From the NCBI GenBank assembly GCA_029559155.1, contig JAKQCM010000453.1, forward strand, positions 1 through 32,860: a DNA stretch of 32,860 bases. The letters are read 5' to 3'. Below the pieces are notes generated by a model. That model worked only from the letters and a program-made list of their open reading frames with translations. It was not told the origin of the DNA and did no database searches. Source of the stretch: Chloroflexota bacterium. GTDB lineage: Bacteria > Chloroflexota > Anaerolineae > Promineifilales > Promineifilaceae. The position numbers and the translations under genes are program-made. This document shows positions 14,621 to 21,298 of this stretch, one piece after another. Every line of letters begins with the position of its first letter. Position 1 is the stretch's first letter.

Positions 14621-15526
14621 ATGCGTGTAAAAGTAATTTTGAACCCGGCCGCCGATAACGGCCGTGCCGCCCAGCTGCAAACCGGCATTCTCCAGGCTGC
14701 CAAACCCTTTGGACAACTGGAACTGGTGTTGGCGCAGCGGCCGCGACACGCCGAACAATTGGCGCGCGAAGCCGCCGCCGCCGGGTACGATCTGGTTGTG
14801 GCGGCGGGCGGCGATGGCACTGTGCACGAAGTGGTCAATGGCCTGATGGCCGAGGGCAAGCCGGCGGCTAAATTGGGCGTGATTCCGTTGGGATCAGGCA
14901 ATGATTTTGCTTTTTGCAGCGGCGTGGCGGCAGATTGGCCAACGGCCGTAACTCGCCTGTTTGCCGGCCAGAGTAAATGGGTCGATCTGGCCTACATTGA
15001 AGATGAAAACGGCCGTGCCCAAATTTTCGACAACAACTTCGGCATCGGTTTCGACGCCCGCGTGGTGGTGCAAACCATCAAAATCACCCGCATCCACGGC
15101 TTTTTGAAATACTTCCTGGCCGTGCTGCACAGCATCGCCTTTTATTACGATACCCCGCAGTTAGAAATAAAGTTTGATGGCGAATTGGTTCATCAGCAGA
15201 CCTTGTTCCTGGCGTTGGGCATTGGGCAGCGCAGCGGCGGCGGCTTTTTGCTGACGCCAGACGCTCGCCAGGACGATAACCTCATCGACAGTTGTCTGGT
15301 CAACCCTGTTGGCCGCCTGACGATGCTGCAAATGCTGTCGCAGGCCGTTAAAGGAACCCACATTTACAGCCGCCATGTGACCATGCGTCGCAGTCGGCAA
15401 ATCACCATTCGCCTGCTGGAACCCGCGCCGATCCACATCGACGGCGAAATGTTTGCCTTCACCGAAGACAAGCTTCGCCAGGTAACAATCACCAGTATGC
15501 CCGCCGCCATTGAGGTGGTTTATTAG
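14621..15526 (+). CDS. Diacylglycerol kinase / YegS-type lipid kinase
   Basis: 301 aa, typical of the DgkB/YegS family. These cytoplasmic enzymes phosphorylate diacylglycerol or related lipids with ATP and return lipid to the phosphatidate pool. The start at 14621 is fixed by GGAGAA (14608-14613) eight bases upstream. Residues 1-10 are MRVKVILNPA. The nucleotide-binding motif GGDGT lies near 65 (VVAAGGDGTVHEVVNGL), and PLGSGNDFA near 98 is the family's second signature. The C-terminal beta-rich domain contains NNFGIGFDARV and ends with the conserved PIHIDGEMF. The substrate lipid cannot be told from sequence; sphingoid or glycerolipid kinases share the motifs. The helicase-domain gene follows after nine bases and probably shares its transcript. 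Confidence 0.9.
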   Translation: MRVKVILNPAADNGRAAQLQTGILQAAKPFGQLELVLAQRPRHAEQLAREAAAAGYDLVVAAGGDGTVHEVVNGLMAEGKPAAKLGVIPLGSGNDFAFCSGVAADWPTAVTRLFAGQSKWVDLAYIEDENGRAQIFDNNFGIGFDARVVVQTIKITRIHGFLKYFLAVLHSIAFYYDTPQLEIKFDGELVHQQTLFLALGIGQRSGGGFLLTPDARQDDNLIDSCLVNPVGRLTMLQMLSQAVKGTHIYSRHVTMRRSRQITIRLLEPAPIHIDGEMFAFTEDKLRQVTITSMPAAIEVVY

Positions 15527-15535
15527 GAGAAGTGT

Positions 15536-17212
15536 ATGCGCGCTCTGGAACAAGCCCTGAATGACCATGAATTGATCGTCTTACGCGTGATCGGCGAGTG
15601 GTGGGAGATGGACCTGACCGGACTGGATAAAGTGGCCTGCGTCAAAGTTTTGGCGCAAGCGCTGGCCCAGTTGGATATGCCACAGGAGCTGCTGTATCTT
15701 TCCCCGGAAGAGGGGGCCGCGCTCAGGGATCTTATTCAGGCTGGCGGACAACTGCCGGTGGCTACTTACAGCCGCGCGCACGGCGAAGTGCGTCTGATGG
15801 GACCAGGGCGGTTAGAACGGGAAGAGCCGTGGTTTGATCCGATCAGTCCGGCGGAATCGTTGTGGTATCGCGGGTTTCTTTATCGGGGGTTTGATGAGGC
15901 GGCTGAAGGGCTGATTGAGTTTTATTATTTGCCGGGTGAATTGTTGGCCCAATTTCCGACAGCCGGGGTAAAGGTTGTGGCCGAAACGGCCGTTGCTCCC
16001 ACCCCCATTTTGCTGTCTGTGCAGGCGCCCAAAGGGGTGAACACGGCCGTCCATGACGCCGTCGATGACCTGACTACGTTGTTAGCCGCCGCCCAAACCA
16101 CCAACCTGGGACCCGAATCGTTGGCCGGAATACGGCCGTTGTTAGGCGACGCCAATTCAGACCGCCTTTCTTTGCTCATGACCCTGGCCGATGAGATGGG
16201 CTTACTGCGCCAGACCGACAATGTGCTGCGGCCAACCCGCACGGCCGTTTCCTGGCTCAAACAAAGCCGCGAAGCCCAACTGCGTGACATGGCCGAAGCG
16301 TGGAGCGGCTCCATCTGGAACGATCTGTGCCACACGCCCAATCTGCGCTGCGAAGGTGAAGGCTGGAGCAATGATCCCATTTTGGCGCGCTCAACGCTGC
16401 TCGACCACCTGCCGCGCAGCGAGGAATGGTATCGTCTGGCCGATTTGGTCGGCCAGATAAAAGAAGCCGACCCGGATTTTCAGCGACCGGACGGCAATTA
16501 TGACACCTGGTATATCCGCGACGTGGACAGCGACGCTTATGTGACCAGTTTTGCCAATTGGGAGCTGGTGGAAGGGCGGCTGCTGCGTTTTCTGGTGCAG
16601 GGGCCGTTGTTTTGGCTGGGTTTGGTGGAAACCAGTCATGAGGATGGCGGCGTGTTTCGCCTGACGCCGCGCGCGATGGGTTGGCTGCAAGGCCAGCCGC
16701 CGGCATCCGACGATGTGCGCGTGCCGTTGGTGGTGCAAGCGGATGCTTCTATTTTGGTGCCGCACAATGCGGATCGTTACCAACGGTTTCAGGTGGCGCG
16801 CATCAGCGAAGCCGAACCGGTGGCGGCGGGGCAGCCGTACAGCTATCGCCTGACGCCGGCGGCGTTGACGATGGCCCAGCAGCAGGGGATTGCCGCGGAC
16901 CGGATCTTGCAATTTTTGGAGGAGGCCAGCGGACGGCCGTTGCCCGTCAGCGTGAAGCGTTCGGTGGCGCGTTGGGCGGAGCGAGGTGTGGAAGGACGGT
17001 TGGAAACGGCCGTTATCCTGCGCGTGCGAGAAGCGGGCATTTTGGAGACACTGCGCGCAAATCCGAAGACACGGCCGTTTTTGGGCGAAAGCCTGGGAGA
17101 CTTGGCGGTGATGGTTCGCCAAGACGATTGGGAAGCGCTGCGCGAAGCGACGGCGCAGTTGGGGCTGCTTCTGGACGTGGGCGGTGTGGTCCGCCGGCAG
17201 CGTGGGGCCTAA
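15536..17212 (+). CDS. Helicase_C_3-like (XPB/Ssl2 N-terminal-type) protein without helicase motor
   Basis: 558 aa. ATG at 15536 has AGGAGA five bases upstream, overlapping the previous stop. The C-terminal ~150 residues match the pattern of the helicase-associated XPB/Ssl2 N-terminal-like domain. They include PLVVQADASILVPHNADRYQRF near 400, YRLTPAALTMAQQQGI, LEEASGRPLPVSVKRSVARWAER and GDLAVMVRQDDWEALREATAQLG. The N-terminal ~380 residues are winged-helix-like and rich in Trp, with no Walker A or DEAD/DEAH motif. It is therefore a stand-alone form of a domain usually attached to a motor, possibly a nucleic-acid-binding adaptor. The function is not known to me. Seven ACGGCCGT copies fall in this gene, encoding ETAV, NTAV, RTAV, IRPLL and similar. 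Confidence 0.8.
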   Translation: MRALEQALNDHELIVLRVIGEWWEMDLTGLDKVACVKVLAQALAQLDMPQELLYLSPEEGAALRDLIQAGGQLPVATYSRAHGEVRLMGPGRLEREEPWFDPISPAESLWYRGFLYRGFDEAAEGLIEFYYLPGELLAQFPTAGVKVVAETAVAPTPILLSVQAPKGVNTAVHDAVDDLTTLLAAAQTTNLGPESLAGIRPLLGDANSDRLSLLMTLADEMGLLRQTDNVLRPTRTAVSWLKQSREAQLRDMAEAWSGSIWNDLCHTPNLRCEGEGWSNDPILARSTLLDHLPRSEEWYRLADLVGQIKEADPDFQRPDGNYDTWYIRDVDSDAYVTSFANWELVEGRLLRFLVQGPLFWLGLVETSHEDGGVFRLTPRAMGWLQGQPPASDDVRVPLVVQADASILVPHNADRYQRFQVARISEAEPVAAGQPYSYRLTPAALTMAQQQGIAADRILQFLEEASGRPLPVSVKRSVARWAERGVEGRLETAVILRVREAGILETLRANPKTRPFLGESLGDLAVMVRQDDWEALREATAQLGLLLDVGGVVRRQRGA

Positions 17213-17294
17213 AGCCGGACCGGGTTTGATTTTGTGATTTGGGGTTTCCGCTTTACGATTGGCGTTTGTGGGGGATGGTAAATTGGGAGTGACG

Positions 17295-17642
17295 ATGAAT
17301 TTATTCAAGAAAAAATTGGAGAAGGATGCGGCGGGGTTTTATACGGCCGTTCCCGCCACCGACCTGCCCAATGACCAGATGATCAGCGTCGATTTGAACG
17401 GCACGAAGGTCATCCTGGTGCGCTGGCAAGGGGCGCTGCATGCTGTCAGCAGCATTTGCCCCCACGCCGCCGCCGATTTATCCGGCGGCGAGTTTTATCG
17501 AGGGAAATTGGAATGTCCCGACCACGGCTACTGCTTCGATGTGCGCACCGGCCGCACGCTCTGGCCGGAAGACGAGATGGTTCGTCTTAAACGGTACACG
17601 GCCAAAGAAGAAGATGGCCAGATTAAGGTGAAGGTGGATTGA
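17295..17642 (+). CDS. Rieske [2Fe-2S] ferredoxin-like protein
   Basis: 115 aa from ATG at 17295 with GGGAG (17285-17289) upstream; the frame reaches back to a TTG at 17259 without added support. The cluster ligands are clear: CPH near residue 51 and CPDH 16 residues later, which is the CxH...CxxH Rieske pattern. The cluster-binding loops read ICPHAAADLSGG and CPDHGYCFD. There is no signal peptide or transmembrane helix, so it is a soluble cytoplasmic electron carrier of the NirD/dioxygenase-ferredoxin type rather than a bc1 subunit. No oxygenase or reductase gene lies nearby, so its partner is unknown. It follows the Helicase_C_3-like gene after 82 bases and is probably in the same unit. Confidence 0.92.
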   Translation: MNLFKKKLEKDAAGFYTAVPATDLPNDQMISVDLNGTKVILVRWQGALHAVSSICPHAAADLSGGEFYRGKLECPDHGYCFDVRTGRTLWPEDEMVRLKRYTAKEEDGQIKVKVD

Positions 17643-17646
17643 GACT

Positions 17647-17679
17647 CGCTGGCTGGCTGCTTTGCCCAACCAGCCAGCG
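17647..17679. terminator. Hairpin between convergent genes
   Basis: CGCTGGCTGG (17647-17656) and CCAGCCAGCG (17670-17679) form a perfect 10-bp GC-rich stem with a 13-base loop, between the Rieske stop and the GSDH stop. Neither side has a T-run, so termination may be factor-assisted; the hairpin could serve both strands. Confidence 0.5.
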
Positions 17680-17689
17680 GAAAGCCAAT

Positions 17690-18868
17690 CTACTCTCGAA
17701 TCTGGTAAATGCCGCCGCTTATGTCAACCACATAGAGTTCGCCGGCCGCATCTTCGCCAAAGCTGGCGATGCGGCTGGGGCTGCGGTAAAGGACTTGAGC
17801 GGAGAAACGGCCGCCTTCCCCCGCCGTCATGCCCCAAATCTCGCCGCTGCAATAATCGCCAAAGAAATAGACGCCGCCGAGCGTGGGGAATTGGCTGCCC
17901 CGGTAGACATAGCCGCCGGTGATGGAGCAGCGGCCTTGTTCGTGCCGGTAGTCGATGACCGGCAAAATCAGGCCGGTTTGATCGCAGGTATTGCGGTCGT
18001 AACAGTGCGTGCCTTCCATGATGTTCCAGCCGAAATTGCTCCCTCCCGGGCTGCCCGCAGGCAGGAAGTTGACTTCTTCCCACTGGTTTTGGCCCACATC
18101 GGCGATGAGCAAATCGCCTGTGGTGCGATCAAAACTGAAGCGCCAGGGATTACGCAGGCCGGTAGCCCAGATCTCCGGTAGTTTGGCGGCGTCGGCGACA
18201 AATGGATTGTCGGTGGGAATGCCATATTGGGCGGCGTCGGTTGCCTGGTCGACGTCCAGCCGCAGGAGCGCGCCAAGCAGGGTGGCCGGATTTTGGCCGT
18301 TGCCTTGCGGATCGCCGCCGCTGCCGCCGTCGCCCATGCCCACGTAGAGGTAGCCATCTGGTCCAAATTGTAATTGGCCGCCGTTGTGGTTGGCGTATGG
18401 CTGGCGGATGGTTAATAAAATGGATTCGCTGCCGGGGTCAGCCTGATTGGGGCTGCCGCCGACCTGGAAGGCGGACACGGCCGTATTCCCCGCCAGGTTG
18501 GTGTAGTTGACAAAAAAACGGCCGTTCCGGGCATAATCGGGATGAAAAGCCACGCTGAGTAAACCGCGTTCCGACGAGTCTGCATTGACCCGATCACGGA
18601 TGTCCAGAAACGGTTCGTCTAACAAACGGCCGTCTTGCACAATGCGAATCGCGCCCTCTTTTTCGACGATAAACAAACGGCCGTCGCCGGCGTTGGTCAG
18701 GTAGAGCGGTTGGTCCAGCCCTTCCACTACCACAGGAAAGAGGGAAACAGATGTCACGGGCGCGCCGCTTACGGCCGTTAGCAGCACGGCCGTTGAGGGC
18801 GAACTGCCCGGGCTGCAAGCCGTCAGCCCAAACAAAAAGAAGAAAGATAGAAAAAGTAATTGTTTCAT
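17690..18868 (-). CDS. Secreted PQQ-type glucose/sorbosone dehydrogenase family lipoprotein
   Basis: 392 aa. ATG at 18868 has AAGGAG seven bases upstream (18875-18880). The signal peptide MKQLLFLSFFFLFGLTAC ends in a lipobox (LTAC), so the protein is lipid-anchored outside the cytoplasm. A six-bladed beta-propeller of the GSDH / soluble glucose dehydrogenase-like family follows. Its landmarks are GLDQPLYLTNAGDGRLFIVEKEG, FHPDYARNGRFFVNY, HNGGQLQFGPDGYLYVGMGDGG, GLRNPWRFSFD, DVGQNQWEEVN and GGYVYRG. Family members oxidise sugars with PQQ and Ca2+, but many homologues have lost or never had this activity, so the substrate is open. Two palindrome copies 15 bases apart encode two TAV units in the tether right after the lipobox. 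It is transcribed alone, convergent with the Rieske gene. Confidence 0.9.
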   Translation of the reverse strand: MKQLLFLSFFFLFGLTACSPGSSPSTAVLLTAVSGAPVTSVSLFPVVVEGLDQPLYLTNAGDGRLFIVEKEGAIRIVQDGRLLDEPFLDIRDRVNADSSERGLLSVAFHPDYARNGRFFVNYTNLAGNTAVSAFQVGGSPNQADPGSESILLTIRQPYANHNGGQLQFGPDGYLYVGMGDGGSGGDPQGNGQNPATLLGALLRLDVDQATDAAQYGIPTDNPFVADAAKLPEIWATGLRNPWRFSFDRTTGDLLIADVGQNQWEEVNFLPAGSPGGSNFGWNIMEGTHCYDRNTCDQTGLILPVIDYRHEQGRCSITGGYVYRGSQFPTLGGVYFFGDYCSGEIWGMTAGEGGRFSAQVLYRSPSRIASFGEDAAGELYVVDISGGIYQIRE

Positions 18869-18999
18869 CGCTGGCTCCTTAGGTACAATGAAGCTAATTT
18901 TAGTGTAAGGTTGTGTTTGGCCGAAGACATTTAAGCGAATTCACAGGTAGCCTCTTTTGCCAGATGCCTGCGCCAATTTTATTCCTGGCGATTATTGAG

Positions 19000-19005
19000 T
19001 ATAGT
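19000..19005 (+). promoter_or_regulatory. -10 box (TATAGT) placed for a leaderless glycosyltransferase mRNA
   Basis: TATAGT ends seven bases before ATG 19013, and no ribosome binding site is present. The -35 region (around 18977-18982) is T-rich and weak. The spacing matches that at the TPR gene (1582-1574). Confidence 0.35.
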
Positions 19006-19012
19006 AAACGCA

Positions 19013-20167
19013 ATGAATGAGCGTAAACTGCGTATTGCTGGCGCCCTGGTTGGGGATATACAGCGAGATCCGAATGCGAAAATCAAATATGGTCTCTTCT
19101 TTGCCGCGCTGGAAAAGCATGTCACGGTGGTTGACGTTTTCGACGCTAATTTGAAGGGCGCGCCGCGGCTGCTCAATGCCTTACAGACCTTTCAGCCGGA
19201 TCAGCAGCGGTGGCGCGAGCGGTTTTACAAGAACGTACCGGCTTTTCGGCTGCGCTCTGAACGGGCGACGAAGCATTTTCAGGCCCTGGATGGGCAGATT
19301 GATTTGATATTACAGGTGGGAGTGATGTTCGACGGCCGTTGGCATGATCAGGCCCCGCCCAGTGTAATTTATGTGGATTACACCGCGCGGCTGGCTGCGG
19401 AACGGCCGTCTGCCGGTCGTTCGCCCTTCACCCCCCAGCAGCGCCAGGAATGGCTGAGTCTGGAACGCAGCGCCTTTGCCAAAACCAGCCACATTTTCAC
19501 CCGCAGCCATATGGTACGCCGCTCCATCATTCAAGACTATGGCATCGCGCCGGAAAAAGTGACAACAATCGGCGGCGGGGTGAATCTGGCCCAATTACCG
19601 GAAGTGGTTGTACGGCCGTCTACCAACGCCCCCACCGTCCTCTTCATCGGCAAAGAGCTGTATCGTAAAGGGGGCGATATTTTGCTGGAGGCGTTCGCCA
19701 AAGTGCGCGAAGTAGTGCCCGGGGCCAGACTAAAAATGCTCACCCACGGATCAATCCCCGATCACATTGCCGCGAACGGCATCGAACTCATCCCGCCGAC
19801 GTGGGACCGGCAGGTGATCACCGCGCTCTATCGTTCGGCCGATCTGTTTGTGCTGCCCTCGCGGTTGGAAACGTGGGGCGATGTGCTGCTGGAAGCCATG
19901 AGTTTTGGCCTGCCCTGCATCGGCGTGACGGGTCAGGCGATGGAAGAAATCATTGAGCATGAATCATCAGGCTTACTGGTGCAGTCTGAAAATGCGGCCG
20001 ATTTGTCCGCAGGCATGGTGCGGTTATTGACCGATGGCGATTTGCGGCAGCAGATGGGGCGGCAAGCGCGCCTGAAAGCGGAAACGTACTTTACCTGGCC
20101 AGACGTTGCCCGGCGGTTAAGCGATTGTCTGGGGCAGGTCAGGCTGGCGAATGGTTCAGAGCCGTAA
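19013..20167 (+). CDS. Family 4 glycosyltransferase (GT-B fold)
   Basis: 384 aa from ATG at 19013; a TTG at 18995 lies before the -10 box and is not used here. The C-terminal half has the GT4 sugar-nucleotide domain: PTVLFIGKELYRKGGDILLEAF near 210, LYRSADLFVLPSRLETWGDVLLEAMSFGLPCIG near 275-305 in consecutive pieces, which includes the E-x7-E motif, and an ASGLL-like SSGLLVQ segment. The N-terminal acceptor domain is less conserved, and its KIKYGLFFAALEKH segment resembles retaining mannosyl- or glucosyltransferases. It is cytoplasmic or membrane-associated, with no helix seen. It probably adds a hexose to a surface glycan; the dTDP-sugar gene rfbB further right is compatible. The donor cannot be read from sequence. 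Confidence 0.88.
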   Translation: MNERKLRIAGALVGDIQRDPNAKIKYGLFFAALEKHVTVVDVFDANLKGAPRLLNALQTFQPDQQRWRERFYKNVPAFRLRSERATKHFQALDGQIDLILQVGVMFDGRWHDQAPPSVIYVDYTARLAAERPSAGRSPFTPQQRQEWLSLERSAFAKTSHIFTRSHMVRRSIIQDYGIAPEKVTTIGGGVNLAQLPEVVVRPSTNAPTVLFIGKELYRKGGDILLEAFAKVREVVPGARLKMLTHGSIPDHIAANGIELIPPTWDRQVITALYRSADLFVLPSRLETWGDVLLEAMSFGLPCIGVTGQAMEEIIEHESSGLLVQSENAADLSAGMVRLLTDGDLRQQMGRQARLKAETYFTWPDVARRLSDCLGQVRLANGSEP

Positions 20168-20189
20168 GCGGCGAGGCGGGGAAGACAAA

Positions 20190-20876
20190 ATGGCGGGTAG
20201 CAAATGGCAGTTGACGATGAGACAACTCATTAATCGCCTGAAAAATGGCTTTTCCCCTGCGTGCCCCTGGATTGCCCTTTTAGGTTTGGATGGCAGCGGC
20301 AAGTCGAGCGTTGTCCAGCAGCTAGATGGGACGGTGGGCGCGGCCGGGTACGCCGGTTTGTTTGTGCTGCATCGACGGCCGCGCCTGGTGTATCGCGCAG
20401 CTGCGGCCAGCCGCGCCGGGCAGATCGAACATTACGCCAGGCCGCCGCACAGTCCTTTGCGTTCGGCCATCAAGCTGGCGGCGATGTGGTTGGACTGGGT
20501 AGTGGGGTATGGGCTGCAGATTCACGGCCGTCGCCGGCGCGGCATCCTCGTGGTGGCCGATCGCCATTCGCTCTTGGATTTGCAGGCCGATCCGCTGCGC
20601 TACCGGTATGGCGGCTCGCCGCGTTGGGTGCGATTGGCGGCGCGGCTGTCGCCAATGCCGGATGCAATCCTGCTGTTGGATGCGCCAACGGCCGTTTTGC
20701 AAACCCGCAAACAGGAATTAACCCAAGAGCGAGCGGCCGAATTACGCCGCAACTATTTGCATGTAGTGAACCAATGGGATAGGGGAAAGAGCTATATCAT
20801 CGATGCCAGCCAACCGCTTGATCAGGTGGTGGCCAATGTGCAGCAAGTGCTGGCAGAAATCAGAAACTCCAGGTAG
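20190..20876 (+). CDS. Thymidylate-kinase-like P-loop protein
   Basis: 228 aa from ATG at 20190, preceded by GGGGAAG. An ATG at 20151 inside the glycosyltransferase gene is an alternative that would add 13 residues and a 17-base overlap. The P-loop is GLDGSGKSS near residue 30. A DRH motif near 128 (ILVVADRHSLLDL) sits where thymidylate kinases have DRY/DRF. ILLLDAPTAVLQTRKQE near 165 matches the adenine-binding/LID region. This is the pattern of TMP-kinase-like proteins often found in surface-polysaccharide loci rather than of the housekeeping tmk. Its substrate may be a sugar or nucleotide. The close spacing suggests co-transcription with the glycosyltransferase. Confidence 0.8.
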   Translation: MAGSKWQLTMRQLINRLKNGFSPACPWIALLGLDGSGKSSVVQQLDGTVGAAGYAGLFVLHRRPRLVYRAAAASRAGQIEHYARPPHSPLRSAIKLAAMWLDWVVGYGLQIHGRRRRGILVVADRHSLLDLQADPLRYRYGGSPRWVRLAARLSPMPDAILLLDAPTAVLQTRKQELTQERAAELRRNYLHVVNQWDRGKSYIIDASQPLDQVVANVQQVLAEIRNSR

Positions 20877-20891
20877 CGTCTGGTTTCTGGC

Positions 20892-20899
20892 GGAGGTGA
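20892..20899 (+). promoter_or_regulatory. Consensus ribosome binding site (GGAGGTGA)
   Basis: A full anti-Shine-Dalgarno match lies three bases before ATG 20903 (six from GGAGG). It fixes the start of the frameshifted secreted protein and shows that translation initiation is intact despite the broken frame. Confidence 0.8.
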
Positions 20900-20902
20900 G
20901 CA

Positions 20903-21298
20903 ATGTTTACCGGAAGCATGATTCGTAAGTTGGCTGTTCTTGTTTTGGCGTTTCTTGGCGGCTTTGCCGGGCAATTTGAGCAACCCGTTCAGAGCGCAGA
21001 AACACAAAGCGCCGGCGAAATTTTCGTTTTAACCAGCGCTGAAATGGTGGTCGGGCAGGGGGAAACGGTGCGGGCGTGGCTGGAAGCGCCGACTACGGCC
21101 GTTGCCGGGCAACCTCTGACTGTCACGCTCATGGTGGAAAATGTCGCCGGATTGGCCGGCTTTGAAGCGGCTGTCAGGTACGATTCAACCCAGTTGGGGC
21201 TGCGCACGGCCGTGCCTCAGCGGCGCTGGCGGGTGAACGGCCGTTGCTCAATCTGGGCGTCGTACCGCAGACGGATGGCCTGGTGGTGGGCGCGGTAA
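20903..21298 (+). pseudogene. N-terminal fragment of the secreted cohesin-dockerin protein (before frameshift)
   Basis: 131-aa frame beginning at ATG 20903 behind a perfect RBS. A signal peptide (MIRKLAVLVLAFLGGFAGQF) is followed by the first part of a cohesin-like beta-sandwich ([41 protein letters not shown]). After about residue 104 the reading turns into [25 protein letters not shown] and stops. Such a Trp/Arg-rich tail is not cohesin-like. The natural continuation ([19 protein letters not shown]) is in the other frame. A single missing base between about 21205 and 21240 explains it. It is either a true mutation or an assembly error, so this and the next entry are probably one gene of roughly 980 codons. 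Confidence 0.75.

Noticed and set aside
21205..21240. Programmed ribosomal frameshift
   Set aside because: No slippery heptamer, no stimulatory hairpin after it and no known family with such recoding; a deletion or assembly error is simpler.
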